From Candidatus Falkowbacteria bacterium RIFOXYC2_FULL_48_21 (lineage in GTDB: Bacteria; Patescibacteriota; Patescibacteriia; UBA11705; JABHMO01): a stretch of 24,582 nt of DNA. Both the position numbers and the translations under genes were made by a program. Below, one piece after another: positions 15,487 to 22,848 of the stretch. The notes under the pieces were generated by a model. It worked only from the letters and a program-made list of their open reading frames with translations. It was not told where the DNA came from and ran no database searches. The stretch lies in contig MFGM01000035.1 in the NCBI GenBank assembly GCA_001778275.1, positions 1 to 24,582 on the forward strand. Reading direction: 5' to 3'. The stretch's first letter is position 1. The number at the start of each line of letters is the position of its first letter.

Positions 15487-15514
15487 AGTATAGCAGGCGT
15501 CAAATCTTTGTCAA
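15487..15514 (-). promoter_or_regulatory. Promoter of the copper operon
   Basis: On the minus strand TTGACA (15509-15514) and TATACT (15487-15492) are separated by 16 bp. Transcription starts near 15480, next to the CsoR palindrome. Confidence 0.8.
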
Positions 15515-15539
15515 GCACTGAAGGGGTGAAGGTGTTTTG

Positions 15540-15568
15540 TTGGTTTTTTTGTGATTGTCATTTATAAT
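15540..15568 (+). promoter_or_regulatory. Promoter candidate for the GHMP kinase gene
   Basis: TTGGTT (15540-15545) and a consensus TATAAT (15563-15568) are 17 bp apart, divergent from the copper promoter. Two further TTGACA hexamers at 15587 and 15600 lack good -10 partners. Confidence 0.5.
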
Positions 15569-15646
15569 ATGAGTGAGGTTAGCGATTTGACAATCGTTCT
15601 TGACAAGGGCAAGTGATGATTGTAAGGTGAAAAATCATCAAAGCGT

Positions 15647-17491
15647 ATGGACAAATTTAAGTACAACAGTGAGTGGCTGCATCGGAATTTTCCGGAAGTG
15701 TATAGAGATTTTTTTTCCACCAGTGCCACGGTCGCGTCTGCGCCGGGCAACTTTATGTGGGGAGGCAATTGCGCCGCGCTTTTTGGCGCGGTCAGTTTGC
15801 GGCAAAAGTTGCCGCTGCGCACCTATATTGGCCTCAAGGCCAACAATCACGGACGGGTCGAAATCGGTGAGTCGCTCCGTTATTCGCTCCGGGAAAAGAA
15901 ATTTATCGAGTCGCTCATCCCGCGCGAAATTCAAGATGAGCTGCTGTTGTTTTTGAACGCGGAGGTGGCCAAGCTTTTTGGCGATCCGAAATTCAAAGGG
16001 GTAACGTTCAACGTGATTTGCGAAATGCAGCCCGGTTTCGGCGCCAGCGCCTCGTCATCTTTTGCGGCCGCTCTTGCCACCGCCCTTTACATTCACTATG
16101 GCAAGCTGACTTACGGCGAGCTGAAGCGTTGGGAGGATATGACGACGGCGGAATTGATGTTTGATAAAACTTCGTTTATCAAAATCTTTCGTCTGGCATG
16201 GAAGATTGACACCATCTTTCACGGCGTCGCTTCCGGCGGCGGGCCGTTTTGTTCGCTCATCAAATCGCACTCGCCGGTGGCGTACTTCATCGGACAGGAC
16301 GAACAGTTTGAAGCGGCCAAAAAGTATTTTCAAGGCAAGGAAAAGATGGATTTGACGGTTCTGGATAAGATTTATTACAGCGGTTTTCGCTTGGAAGAGA
16401 TTGACGGCAACCGATCTTTTCGCATGCCGTTCGATTTTGGCATTCTTCACACATCGCCTGGGCGATTTGGCTTTTTGGCTTACAACAAAATCAGTCAGGA
16501 GTTGAATGATCTGGCGGATTTTTACACCAACACTTTTTATCGTTATTACGACAAATATCATTTGGTGGCGCGGCCGCTTTTTCACGAAATGTATGTCAAA
16601 AAAAATTGTGACAAGATGTGGAATTCCTACATGTCGCTTTTGTCGATGACCACTTTGAAAATTAATGAAGCGCTGTTCGGTTTGAATCGGGATCGCGCCT
16701 CAATCAGTTATCTCAGGGAATTGTTTAAAAGTTTGAACGATTTTCATAGCCTGCTCGGCGTACTCGGCGTGACTACGCCGCTCATTGATTATCTGTGCGT
16801 GTTTCTGCATCGCCGGGTGCAAAAAAGAAACGATGAATTTGGTATCGGGCTCCAACAGCTCAGCAACGACAAGGGCGGTGGCGTGTTGTTCTCGCTCGCG
16901 TCGGAGTCGCTCAAAAATGATTTTTGCGATATTATTGAAAATTTTAAAACCACGACCGGTGAGGATGTGGAGGTCGGCTGGATATCGTGGCGCGACGGGC
17001 TCGAAGAAAACGGCGTGGTGCTCGAGCAAAGCTTGTCGAACAATGTTTATTCCGAATTCATCACGCGCGGCGCGGTCAAGGTGCTCCATCTCGACAAGTT
17101 CGGTTTGCACGAGGATCTATATACCACGGATGACTTGCATGAGAAAATGAAAACGATGGACGTCCTGCTCGACTCTGTCGACGAAGATATATATATTAGG
17201 GGTGAAAAGTTGACGTCCAAGGATATTCGCACGGCCACCATCACGATCCCCGTCGTGAAAATGATGATGGAGAATGTCGGCAAGGAAATCCAAAAGTCAT
17301 TATTGCCGCAATCGCATTATTTGGCTGACCGAAATGAGTTTCAAAGCAAGATCGCCTCGCCGCTCGTTCGCGCGATTGAAAAGCGGCTGAATCGCCGCAT
17401 CAGTTTCAATGTCCACGGCAAGGTGATAAATTTTTCTGTGCGTTTTGAACCGAAGGATATAGAATTTCATTTGGTGGTGAAAGAGTTTTGA
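15647..17491 (+). CDS. GHMP-kinase superfamily protein, mevalonate kinase-like, extended
   Basis: 614-aa protein. GHMP motif 1 is visible as APGNFMWGGNCAALFGA (residues 32-48), which mirrors APGK..LFGEHAVVYG of mevalonate kinases. The phosphate-binding motif 2 is PGFGASASSS (129-138), and HGVASGGGP (192-200) matches the HGxxSGxD segment, though the usual Asp is replaced by Gly. Family members phosphorylate small alcohols such as mevalonate, galactose or heptose phosphates. The protein is nearly twice the usual 300-400 residues: about 200 C-terminal residues (including RGEKLTSKDIRTATITIPVV) form a region I do not recognise. No mevalonate pathway neighbours are present, so the substrate is unknown. 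No Shine-Dalgarno precedes the ATG. A terminator follows at 17559. Confidence 0.85.
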   Translation: MDKFKYNSEWLHRNFPEVYRDFFSTSATVASAPGNFMWGGNCAALFGAVSLRQKLPLRTYIGLKANNHGRVEIGESLRYSLREKKFIESLIPREIQDELLLFLNAEVAKLFGDPKFKGVTFNVICEMQPGFGASASSSFAAALATALYIHYGKLTYGELKRWEDMTTAELMFDKTSFIKIFRLAWKIDTIFHGVASGGGPFCSLIKSHSPVAYFIGQDEQFEAAKKYFQGKEKMDLTVLDKIYYSGFRLEEIDGNRSFRMPFDFGILHTSPGRFGFLAYNKISQELNDLADFYTNTFYRYYDKYHLVARPLFHEMYVKKNCDKMWNSYMSLLSMTTLKINEALFGLNRDRASISYLRELFKSLNDFHSLLGVLGVTTPLIDYLCVFLHRRVQKRNDEFGIGLQQLSNDKGGGVLFSLASESLKNDFCDIIENFKTTTGEDVEVGWISWRDGLEENGVVLEQSLSNNVYSEFITRGAVKVLHLDKFGLHEDLYTTDDLHEKMKTMDVLLDSVDEDIYIRGEKLTSKDIRTATITIPVVKMMMENVGKEIQKSLLPQSHYLADRNEFQSKIASPLVRAIEKRLNRRISFNVHGKVINFSVRFEPKDIEFHLVVKEF

Positions 17492-17558
17492 GTTGGCTTC
17501 TTGGCTAGTCCGGTTGCCGCCTGGCGTTTCCACTCGAAAAAAACAACTGAACACTGAT

Positions 17559-17589
17559 AAAAACATCCGCTCACCGGCGGATGTTTTTT
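17559..17589. terminator. Intrinsic terminator after the GHMP kinase gene
   Basis: AAAAACATCCGC (17559-17570) pairs with GCGGATGTTTTT (17577-17588) around a 6-nt loop, with further T. The rest of 17590-17822 is leader DNA for the OPT gene. It holds a CCTTTTC/GAAAAGG hairpin at 17724-17749 and no clear promoter. Confidence 0.88.
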
Positions 17590-17822
17590 GGTTTGTTTTT
17601 TTGACGCGAGCGGGCTCGGTCTTCTTTTGGTTTCCGTCCGGCTCTTGTTCGCCCCTTAGACTTCATTTCTCAAAATACGATACGCTGAAGGCATGTTCTT
17701 TGAAACGAAAATAAGCGTTCCGTCCTTTTCCGGCTTTTATCTGAAAAGGTGAATGGCGGAAAGGGAAGTGATTTCCTTTGAGTTTTTTAACCGTTCTTTA
17801 AATCAAAACAGGGGGATTGAAC

Positions 17823-19718
17823 ATGAAAAGCGAATTCAATTGGCGGCTGATTGTTCTCGGCGGGTTTCTGTGCGCCATTGCGGCGGCGGCGACGCCGTTT
17901 GTGGTTCTCAAGCTCGGCATGACGGTGGATCTCACTTATGCAGGTATGTTTCTCGCGGCCGCGATCCTCGGTCGAGGAATCAGCGGTCGTAAACTTGCGA
18001 TTCAGCTCAACATTATTCAAACGATGATCAGCGTGGCGACCGGCGTCGGGTTCATGGTCGTGGTGATGGCGGCGTTTTTCTACATCAAGACCGTGTTTCA
18101 CCAGGAAATTGATTTCAATCCGGCGTGGTGGCAGATGTTCATCTGGCTGGTTGTTTCCGGCGTGCTTGGCATACTGGTCGGCATATTGCCGATGCGGATG
18201 ATCTTGCGCGACAAGACGTTGCCATGGCCGACCGCGCGGGCAGTTCTGTCGGTGGCGGAAACGCTGACCGATCCGGCGGCCACTGAAGCGACAAAAAATC
18301 GTCGGGCGGTGTTGACGGTGACAACGGCGGTGGCCGGATTTTTTACGTTTCTGCGCGACGGATTCGGCGTCATCACCTCAATGGTGGGAAATGCCGGACT
18401 GCGTTTGTCATTCGGCCCGCAATTCGCAGCCATCGGGCTTGGCATGCTGGTGCCGCTTTCCGTCGGCTTGTCGCAACTGCTCGGCGTGTGGCTGGTAGCG
18501 GCGTTTGGCAATACGGTCGGCGCGCTGGCCGCGCTTGGTGGCACAACGCCGGAGAATTGGGACGCATGTTATATAAACATGATGCAGCTTAGTTCTCTGT
18601 CCGGTGGAGCCAAAGATCAGGCCGTGCAATTTTTGACAGCCAACTGTGGTACGGCCGGAAACGTGGCGGAATTTTTGACACAGGACTCCTCGCACTTTAA
18701 ATACATGGTGCAATGGGCGCTTTGGCCGGCCACGGCCATGATGATCGCGGCGGCGTTGACCAGTATTCTTATTCCGGTTGTCCGGAACGTGTTTGGCCGG
18801 CGGAATGGAGAGGCGGCGGACGAAAATAATAGTTTGGCCGATGAAAAAGTGCCGATGGCGTGGATCATGGCGAGTATTACTGGTTGCGTTTTGCTGCTCG
18901 TGTGGATCACTAATGCTTGGTTCGGAATGCCATGGCAAGAAGTGCTTCTCGCGGTAGCGATTCAGCCAATCATGATTATTGCCGGGCTCAAGGTGCTTAG
19001 CATTACCGGTACCGGACCCGTGTCGCTCATGGCTAATGCCACGCAGTTCCTGTTCGGCCTGATTTGGCCGGCGCAGGTGCAAAATAATCTCGTCGCGGCT
19101 TATACCAGCGCCAGCCCGCAAGCGTCTTCGGAAAATGTGGTGCCATCGTTTTGGGTGGCGCGCCGCATCGGCGGTAAGTTCACAACGCTGATTATTGCCG
19201 GGCTCATCATGATTCCGGTGGGCGCGTTCATCACGCCGATTATGTTCGATCTGCTCGAAACAGCGTATGGCATCGGTCTTAATCCCGGTCAGCTTAGCGC
19301 TCCGACAGGATTGAAAATCGCCACGCTCGCGGCAGTCATGAAAGACGGTATCGGCGCTATGCCGGCCGGAGCGCTTTTCGCTTCGCTCATCGCGATAGTG
19401 ATCGGCGTGTTTTTTGAAATCCTGTTGTCCATGCGTAAGCGTGGAAAAGAGGGTAAAGATATTCAGCGGTTTTCGTGGGTGCCGATTCCGGCCGCTCTCG
19501 GATTCGCGTTGATTTTGCCGGCAGAACTCAACCTGGCACTGATTACGGGTAGCGTGATTGCGGCGGTGTGGCGGAAATTCTCGCCGAAAGAAGATGGCAG
19601 TTATTCGCTGTTTGGCGCGCCGCTCGCTGCCGGACTGATTGCGGGTGAAGCGATTGTCGGCGCGATCTTGGTGCCTCTGCTCGCGGTCGGAGTGGAATTG
19701 CTGAAGTCGTTATTTTAG
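17823..19718 (+). CDS. OPT-family oligopeptide/metal-chelate transporter
   Basis: 631-aa polytopic membrane protein of about a dozen or more hydrophobic segments. Family hallmarks are LKLGMTVDLTYAGMFLAAAI near residue 30, the WPTARAVLSVAETL segment near 130-143, several GAxxxG helices, and GAPLAAGLIAGEAIVGAILV near the C-terminus. OPT proteins are secondary symporters for small peptides or metal-chelate compounds. The start is ATG 17823, preceded by AGGGGGA; an in-frame TTG at 17817 overlaps that spacer and is rejected. A peptidase T-like gene follows on the same strand 467 bp later, so peptide import is the simplest reading. A 13-bp hairpin at 19828 may separate the two transcripts. Confidence 0.9.
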   Translation: MKSEFNWRLIVLGGFLCAIAAAATPFVVLKLGMTVDLTYAGMFLAAAILGRGISGRKLAIQLNIIQTMISVATGVGFMVVVMAAFFYIKTVFHQEIDFNPAWWQMFIWLVVSGVLGILVGILPMRMILRDKTLPWPTARAVLSVAETLTDPAATEATKNRRAVLTVTTAVAGFFTFLRDGFGVITSMVGNAGLRLSFGPQFAAIGLGMLVPLSVGLSQLLGVWLVAAFGNTVGALAALGGTTPENWDACYINMMQLSSLSGGAKDQAVQFLTANCGTAGNVAEFLTQDSSHFKYMVQWALWPATAMMIAAALTSILIPVVRNVFGRRNGEAADENNSLADEKVPMAWIMASITGCVLLLVWITNAWFGMPWQEVLLAVAIQPIMIIAGLKVLSITGTGPVSLMANATQFLFGLIWPAQVQNNLVAAYTSASPQASSENVVPSFWVARRIGGKFTTLIIAGLIMIPVGAFITPIMFDLLETAYGIGLNPGQLSAPTGLKIATLAAVMKDGIGAMPAGALFASLIAIVIGVFFEILLSMRKRGKEGKDIQRFSWVPIPAALGFALILPAELNLALITGSVIAAVWRKFSPKEDGSYSLFGAPLAAGLIAGEAIVGAILVPLLAVGVELLKSLF

Positions 19719-19827
19719 CAACACGTGGAGCATTGTACGCGTTTTGTCTGATCGCGGCGTTTGGGGTGTATATTTCGTTTCCACGAAACTACGCCAAACC
19801 ATACGCAAAATAACGCTAAGAAAAAAT

Positions 19828-19870
19828 GCGGAGTCTTGTCAACGACAAGGCTCCGCCCTTATCCATTTTT
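19828..19870. terminator. Strong hairpin downstream of the OPT gene
   Basis: GCGGAGTCTTGTC (19828-19840) pairs with GACAAGGCTCCGC (19844-19856) around AAC, with one G-U pair. On the plus strand a T6 tract comes only about 8 bp later. On the minus strand ATTTTTT follows directly. It is probably a terminator; its main direction is uncertain. Confidence 0.6.
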
Positions 19871-19994
19871 TATCCGTTGACGGGTGAAAAGCGGATAGGA
19901 AGTGAAAAATGTTTTTTGACAAGTTTATTTGATGTAGCCGGTGAGAGGTGCATGAATGTGGCGGCATCAAGAGCTGTTTGTTTATTTTCTTTTA

Positions 19995-20069
19995 GGGTAA
20001 ATACCCCGCGGCTCTGCCGCGAAATTCCAATGAACCGATACCTCATCGGCTTGCCGCGAGGTAGTTCAT
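19995..20069. repeat. REP-like palindrome cluster
   Basis: Stacked inverted repeats: GGGTA/TACCC near 19995-20006, CGCGGC/GCCGCG (20007-20021), and ATGAAC...TACCTC with GAGGTA-GTTCAT (20030-20069). TACCCCGCGGC (about 20002-20012) is also nearly complementary to GCCGCGAGGTA (20053-20063). The 19719-20185 gap contains no convincing gene. Confidence 0.6.
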
Positions 20070-20110
20070 TTGTTTGGACGTTTTCAAAAGCCTCGGGAGG
20101 CGGCATGGAA

Positions 20111-20173
20111 TTGGTTGTTCAATGATGTCGGCGAAGTATGGCATGCGTAAGCTTGTTTTAGTCATTCAACCAA
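20111..20173 (+). promoter_or_regulatory. Leader hairpin abutting the pepT ribosome binding site
   Basis: TTGGTTG (20111-20117) and AATGA (20121-20125) pair with TCATT (20162-20166) and CAACCAA (20167-20173), giving 12 bp with a 3-nt bulge. It ends two bases before the GGAG Shine-Dalgarno at 20176, a position suited to translational control. Confidence 0.45.
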
Positions 20174-20185
20174 ATGGAGATGAAC

Positions 20186-21466
20186 ATGCGAAAACAGGAA
20201 GTGTTGGCCGAAGGATTTCAGGCGGAGTTGTCGGAAAAGTTTTTTCGTTACGTCGCGATTGACACGCGGGCGGATGGTGCCGCACCGGCAGAAAAGGAGC
20301 CGAGCAATCCGGCGGAAAGAGCGTTCAATTCCATGCTTGGCGTGGAGTTGACGCGGGCGGGAGCGAAAGACGAGCAGTTTATTTTTCTGTCGGACGGTTC
20401 GCTGATTGTTCGGTTCGACGCAACGGCGGGGCTGGAAAACAAACGCCGTCCCTGTTTTGCGGCGCACGTTGACACGTACCCGAAGTATCCGGGCGGAGCC
20501 GTTACGATTGTGCACGATTATCAGGGCGGCGACATTGAACTGCCGAAGAGCGGTACGGTAATCCCGGCTTTTGACTTGCGGAATTTCATCGGCCAGAAGA
20601 TCGTGACCGCGAGCGGGGACACCACACTTGGCGCGGATGACAAGGCCGGCGTGGCGGTGATGATGCAGCTGGCCGTGGATTGTTTGGCCGGCAAGATTGC
20701 CACTCACGGCGCGTTCGATCTCTGGTTCTGCGTGGACGAAGAAATCGGCCGCGTGGGTCGGAGCGGCGTGAAGTATCTGTCGCCCGAAATCGTGGCGTCG
20801 TGGACCGGCGGGCTCGTTAATCTCGACGGTATGAGTCCGAACGGGATTGATGTTGGTTGCTTCTGCGGATACGAACTGATTGTTGAGTTTTTCGGCAATG
20901 ACGCGCACCCGGGCGTGGAGGGAAGCAAGTTGAAGGCGGCGCACTATGCGGCCGCGCGGCTGGTGTGCGATGCGGCTTCGGCGGAATTCCGTTTGCCGTG
21001 GATGAGCGAAGCCATGCAAAACTATTTGTACTCAACTGACATCACCGGCAATGCTTCGCAGTCGCGCGTCACGTTCATTCCGCGTTCGTTCGAAAAGGAA
21101 GATTTCGCGCTCATCGTTGACCGCGTCAAAGAGTTGGCCGGCAATATCGCAAAAATCTTCGGCGTGCGCGCGGCGTTCAGCGGCTACGGCCTGCAATACG
21201 TGAATACCGAGCCGCCGATTCGCCAGAATCAGTGGCTCATGGACGCGCTCCTCGCGGCGCACCGCGATGTTGGTTACGACACAAAAGAAAACCACATCCG
21301 TGGCGGGACGGATGGCGCCATGGTAAACATGACGTATCCGGACCTGCCCTCGCCGAACATCGGCGCCGGCATGTACAATGTGCACGGCCCGCGCGAGTTT
21401 CTCGTGATTTCGGAAATGGAGGACTGCTACCGGATCGTGCGGCGGTTCCTCGAACTGCTGGCGTAA
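20186..21466 (+). CDS. pepT: Peptidase T-like tripeptide aminopeptidase
   Basis: 426-aa cytoplasmic di-zinc M20 peptidase that removes the N-terminal residue from tripeptides. Metal and catalytic motifs are intact: AAHVDTYP (about residue 93, HxD), TLGADDKAG (bridging Asp, about 152-160), CVDEEIGR (catalytic and metal Glu, about 182-189), VNLDGMSPNG (metal Asp, about 210), DAHPG in the lid, and the C-terminal RGGTDGAM...PNIGAG..NVHGPREF with the last metal His. Length is close to E. coli PepT (about 408). Three in-frame ATGs exist (20174, 20180, 20186). GGAGAT at 20176-20181 points to 20186. It follows the OPT transporter, consistent with peptide import and digestion. A terminator lies just after the stop. 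Confidence 0.88.
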   Translation: MRKQEVLAEGFQAELSEKFFRYVAIDTRADGAAPAEKEPSNPAERAFNSMLGVELTRAGAKDEQFIFLSDGSLIVRFDATAGLENKRRPCFAAHVDTYPKYPGGAVTIVHDYQGGDIELPKSGTVIPAFDLRNFIGQKIVTASGDTTLGADDKAGVAVMMQLAVDCLAGKIATHGAFDLWFCVDEEIGRVGRSGVKYLSPEIVASWTGGLVNLDGMSPNGIDVGCFCGYELIVEFFGNDAHPGVEGSKLKAAHYAAARLVCDAASAEFRLPWMSEAMQNYLYSTDITGNASQSRVTFIPRSFEKEDFALIVDRVKELAGNIAKIFGVRAAFSGYGLQYVNTEPPIRQNQWLMDALLAAHRDVGYDTKENHIRGGTDGAMVNMTYPDLPSPNIGAGMYNVHGPREFLVISEMEDCYRIVRRFLELLA

Positions 21467-21474
21467 ATAACAAC

Positions 21475-21502
21475 AAGGGGCGACAACATATGTCGCCCTT
21501 TT
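21475..21502 (+). terminator. Intrinsic terminator after pepT
   Basis: GGGCGACA (21478-21485) pairs with TGTCGCCC (21491-21498) around ACATA, followed by TTTT, 9 bp after the stop. Confidence 0.88.
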
Positions 21503-21520
21503 CTTATAGGCGAGAAGAAA

Positions 21521-21636
21521 GTTAATAGCAGTTAATAGAAGTTAATGGAAGTTGATTGAAGAGAGTTACCCTATTAACGAAGTAATTAACTTGGCTCTAA
21601 TTAACTGTCAATTAACTCAAATTAACTTCTGTTAAC
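21521..21636. repeat. Inverted array of GTTAAT/ATTAAC motifs with about 10-bp phasing
   Basis: GTTAAT starts at 21521, 21531 and 21541, with GTTGAT at 21551, an exact period of 10. The opposite orientation follows: ATTAAC at 21573, 21585, 21600, 21611 and 21621, and GTTAAC at 21631. The ten sites form two inverted arms just upstream of the promoter of the 21764 gene. There are no spacer-like unique sequences, so it is not CRISPR. Operator array, large hairpin or replication-type iterons are all possible. Confidence 0.8.
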
Positions 21637-21685
21637 TTTTTCATGCTTCTTTATGTAAATTTGCATATTTATTTTACGAAACTAC

Positions 21686-21717
21686 TTGACTATTGACAAG
21701 TTTTAGGGGGGTATAAT
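21686..21717 (+). promoter_or_regulatory. Promoter candidate for the 21764 gene
   Basis: A consensus TATAAT lies at 21712-21717. Two -35-like hexamers precede it, TTGACT (21686-21691) and TTGACA (21693-21698), with spacers of 20 and 13 bp, neither ideal. A GGGGGG run fills part of the spacer. Suboptimal spacing suits a promoter that needs an activator, for example one bound at the GTTAAT array. Confidence 0.55.
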
Positions 21718-21763
21718 GACGCTTCGTTTTTGTTGCCATGGTGGCAATAACAAAGGAGGCGAG

Positions 21764-22417
21764 ATGAGTAAGTTGAAGGCGGTTTTGGAAAAGAGAATTG
21801 CGGTGCTCAATGCGCGGCTCATTGAATCGATCAATGTTCTTGCGGAGGCGGACGCGGAAATCAAGCGGCGCAACGCGGAAATCGATTCTGTTGCAACGGG
21901 ACGAGCGGCTGACATTGAGGCGCTCAAGGAGCGTCTTGGTCTTAGGGATAGCACTGACATTCGCAGAAAGCGGTTGGAAGTTGGGGCCGAAGTTGAGGCG
22001 AAGTACGGCGACCAGTTAGCTCAAGCTGAGTTGCTCAAGAAGGAAAAGGCGTTGCTTGAGCAGGCACTGCCGTTCGTCGGCATGTTCGAAGGCGCACTCG
22101 CCGAGTATCTGCCGTTGACGAAAGAAGTGGTGGCCGAGCTGGAGCCGCAGTTGGTGGATGTGTTCGAGGTCGTGTTCGGTGATCTGGTAATGCAGACCGC
22201 ACTTGATCTGTGGGAGCGCGGGCAGAGCAAGCTTGGCAAGCGATCCGCCGGCCTTTGGGCCAAAGGATGCAAGATCAAACTGGATGCACTCGTCTCCGCG
22301 GGCTTCAGCAAGGCCGAGGCAATGCAGCTCCTGCTTGCGAACTCGGAGAATCCGGCCGCGGCCATGATCAAGGCTCTGAAGAATACTTCATCGCAGGCGC
22401 GGAAGTCGAGCAAGTAA
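21764..22417 (+). CDS. Small coiled-coil protein of unknown function
   Basis: 217-aa protein. The start is ATG 21764 because AAAGGAGG (21752-21759) sits just before it. An upstream in-frame ATG at 21716 overlaps the promoter -10 and is rejected. Residues ~1-105 are highly charged and helical, with Leu/Ala/Glu/Lys heptads, probably a coiled coil. Residues ~105-150 are more hydrophobic (PFVGMFEGALAEYLPL, LVDVFEVVFGDLV). The C-terminus is helical and ends in a basic SSQARKSSK tail. There is no signal peptide or catalytic motif, and I do not recognise the family. It is preceded by the GTTAAT array and followed by a terminator, so it is a single-gene unit. A structural or nucleoid-associated role is possible but unsupported. 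Confidence 0.8.
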   Translation: MSKLKAVLEKRIAVLNARLIESINVLAEADAEIKRRNAEIDSVATGRAADIEALKERLGLRDSTDIRRKRLEVGAEVEAKYGDQLAQAELLKKEKALLEQALPFVGMFEGALAEYLPLTKEVVAELEPQLVDVFEVVFGDLVMQTALDLWERGQSKLGKRSAGLWAKGCKIKLDALVSAGFSKAEAMQLLLANSENPAAAMIKALKNTSSQARKSSK

Positions 22418-22424
22418 TCAACAC

Positions 22425-22453
22425 GCAGGTCCGTCACGACGGGCCTGCTTTTT
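22425..22453 (+). terminator. Intrinsic terminator after the 21764 gene
   Basis: GCAGGTCCGTC pairs with GACGGGCCTGC (22425-22448, one G-T pair, very short loop), followed by five T and ATTTTTG. Confidence 0.85.
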
Positions 22454-22467
22454 ATTTTTGTTTGCGC

Positions 22468-22496
22468 TTGACGCAAAATAATTTTCGCGATACAAT
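22468..22496 (+). promoter_or_regulatory. Strong promoter for the RNA/tRNA-Val region
   Basis: TTGACG (22468-22473) and TACAAT (22491-22496) are exactly 17 bp apart, and no protein start follows. Transcription would start near 22503. Confidence 0.75.
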
Positions 22497-22502
22497 GTTT
22501 TT

Positions 22503-22748
22503 GACAATTTCAAAAGCGTTTTACCTCGGCTATCATCGGGGGAGCCCGGAAGGGGCGCGCTGCGGGAAGATCACATGTCGCACCTCGAGGGCTTTACAGG
22601 GTGTTTTCAATAATACTTTGTTTCAAAGCCACCTCGGTGTGACATGTAATAGACCTCGCCGGGTAAGCCCGTAACAGCTATCAATTAAGTGAAATGCCGA
22701 GATGGTACCTTCCGCGCAGGCGGGATCTTGGCGCGTTTCGCTTTTTTT
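22503..22748 (+). ncRNA. Candidate structured RNA of unknown class
   Basis: A region of about 245 nt between a good promoter and a T7 tract, with no plausible protein. Pairings seen by eye: closing stem CTCGGC (22525-22530) with GCCGAG (about 22697-22702); GCCC-GGAA-GGGGC hairpin near 22543-22555; a long central hairpin built from ACATGTC/GACATGT, CACC/GGTG and GGCTTT/AAAGCC (about 22574-22647); CGGG-TAAG-CCCG near 22659-22670; then CGCGC/GCGCG (22713-22735) before T7 at 22742-22748. The layout, a closed stem, wide internal loop and long terminal hairpin over about 185 nt, loosely recalls 6S RNA. No SRP, tmRNA, RNase P or riboswitch consensus was recognised. It may instead be a leader processed off tRNA-Val, which starts 5 nt later. 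Confidence 0.5.
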
Positions 22749-22752
22749 GTTT

Positions 22753-22829
22753 GGACGGCTAGCTCAGTTGGTTAGAGCGCTGCATTCACATTGCAGAGGT
22801 CGAAGGTTCGAGCCCTTTGCCGTCCACCA
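22753..22829 (+). tRNA. tRNA-Val (anticodon CAC)
   Basis: Acceptor GGACGGC pairs with GCCGTCC. The D-arm is GCTC-AGTTGGTTA-GAGC. The anticodon stem CTGCA/TGCAG holds loop TTCACAT with CAC at 22787-22789. The T-arm contains GGTTCGAGCC. Discriminator A and an encoded CCA end the gene. It begins 5 nt after the T-tract of the candidate RNA, so the two may share a transcript. Confidence 0.95.
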
Positions 22830-22848
22830 TTTAAATAGATGCTCAGTT

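Noticed and set aside
19826..20125. 99-aa plus-strand and 78-aa minus-strand frames in the OPT-pepT gap
   Set aside because: They read through a strong hairpin and a REP-like palindrome cluster and have no start signals.
21521..21636. CRISPR array
   Set aside because: The repeated unit is only six bases, spaced 10-15 bp with no unique spacers, and the orientation inverts midway; no cas genes are nearby.
22690..22735. T-box-like GATGGTACC followed by CCGCG
   Set aside because: It lacks the AGGGTGG core and the usual terminator/antiterminator overlap, precedes a tRNA rather than a synthetase, and lies about 1.1 kb from ileS.
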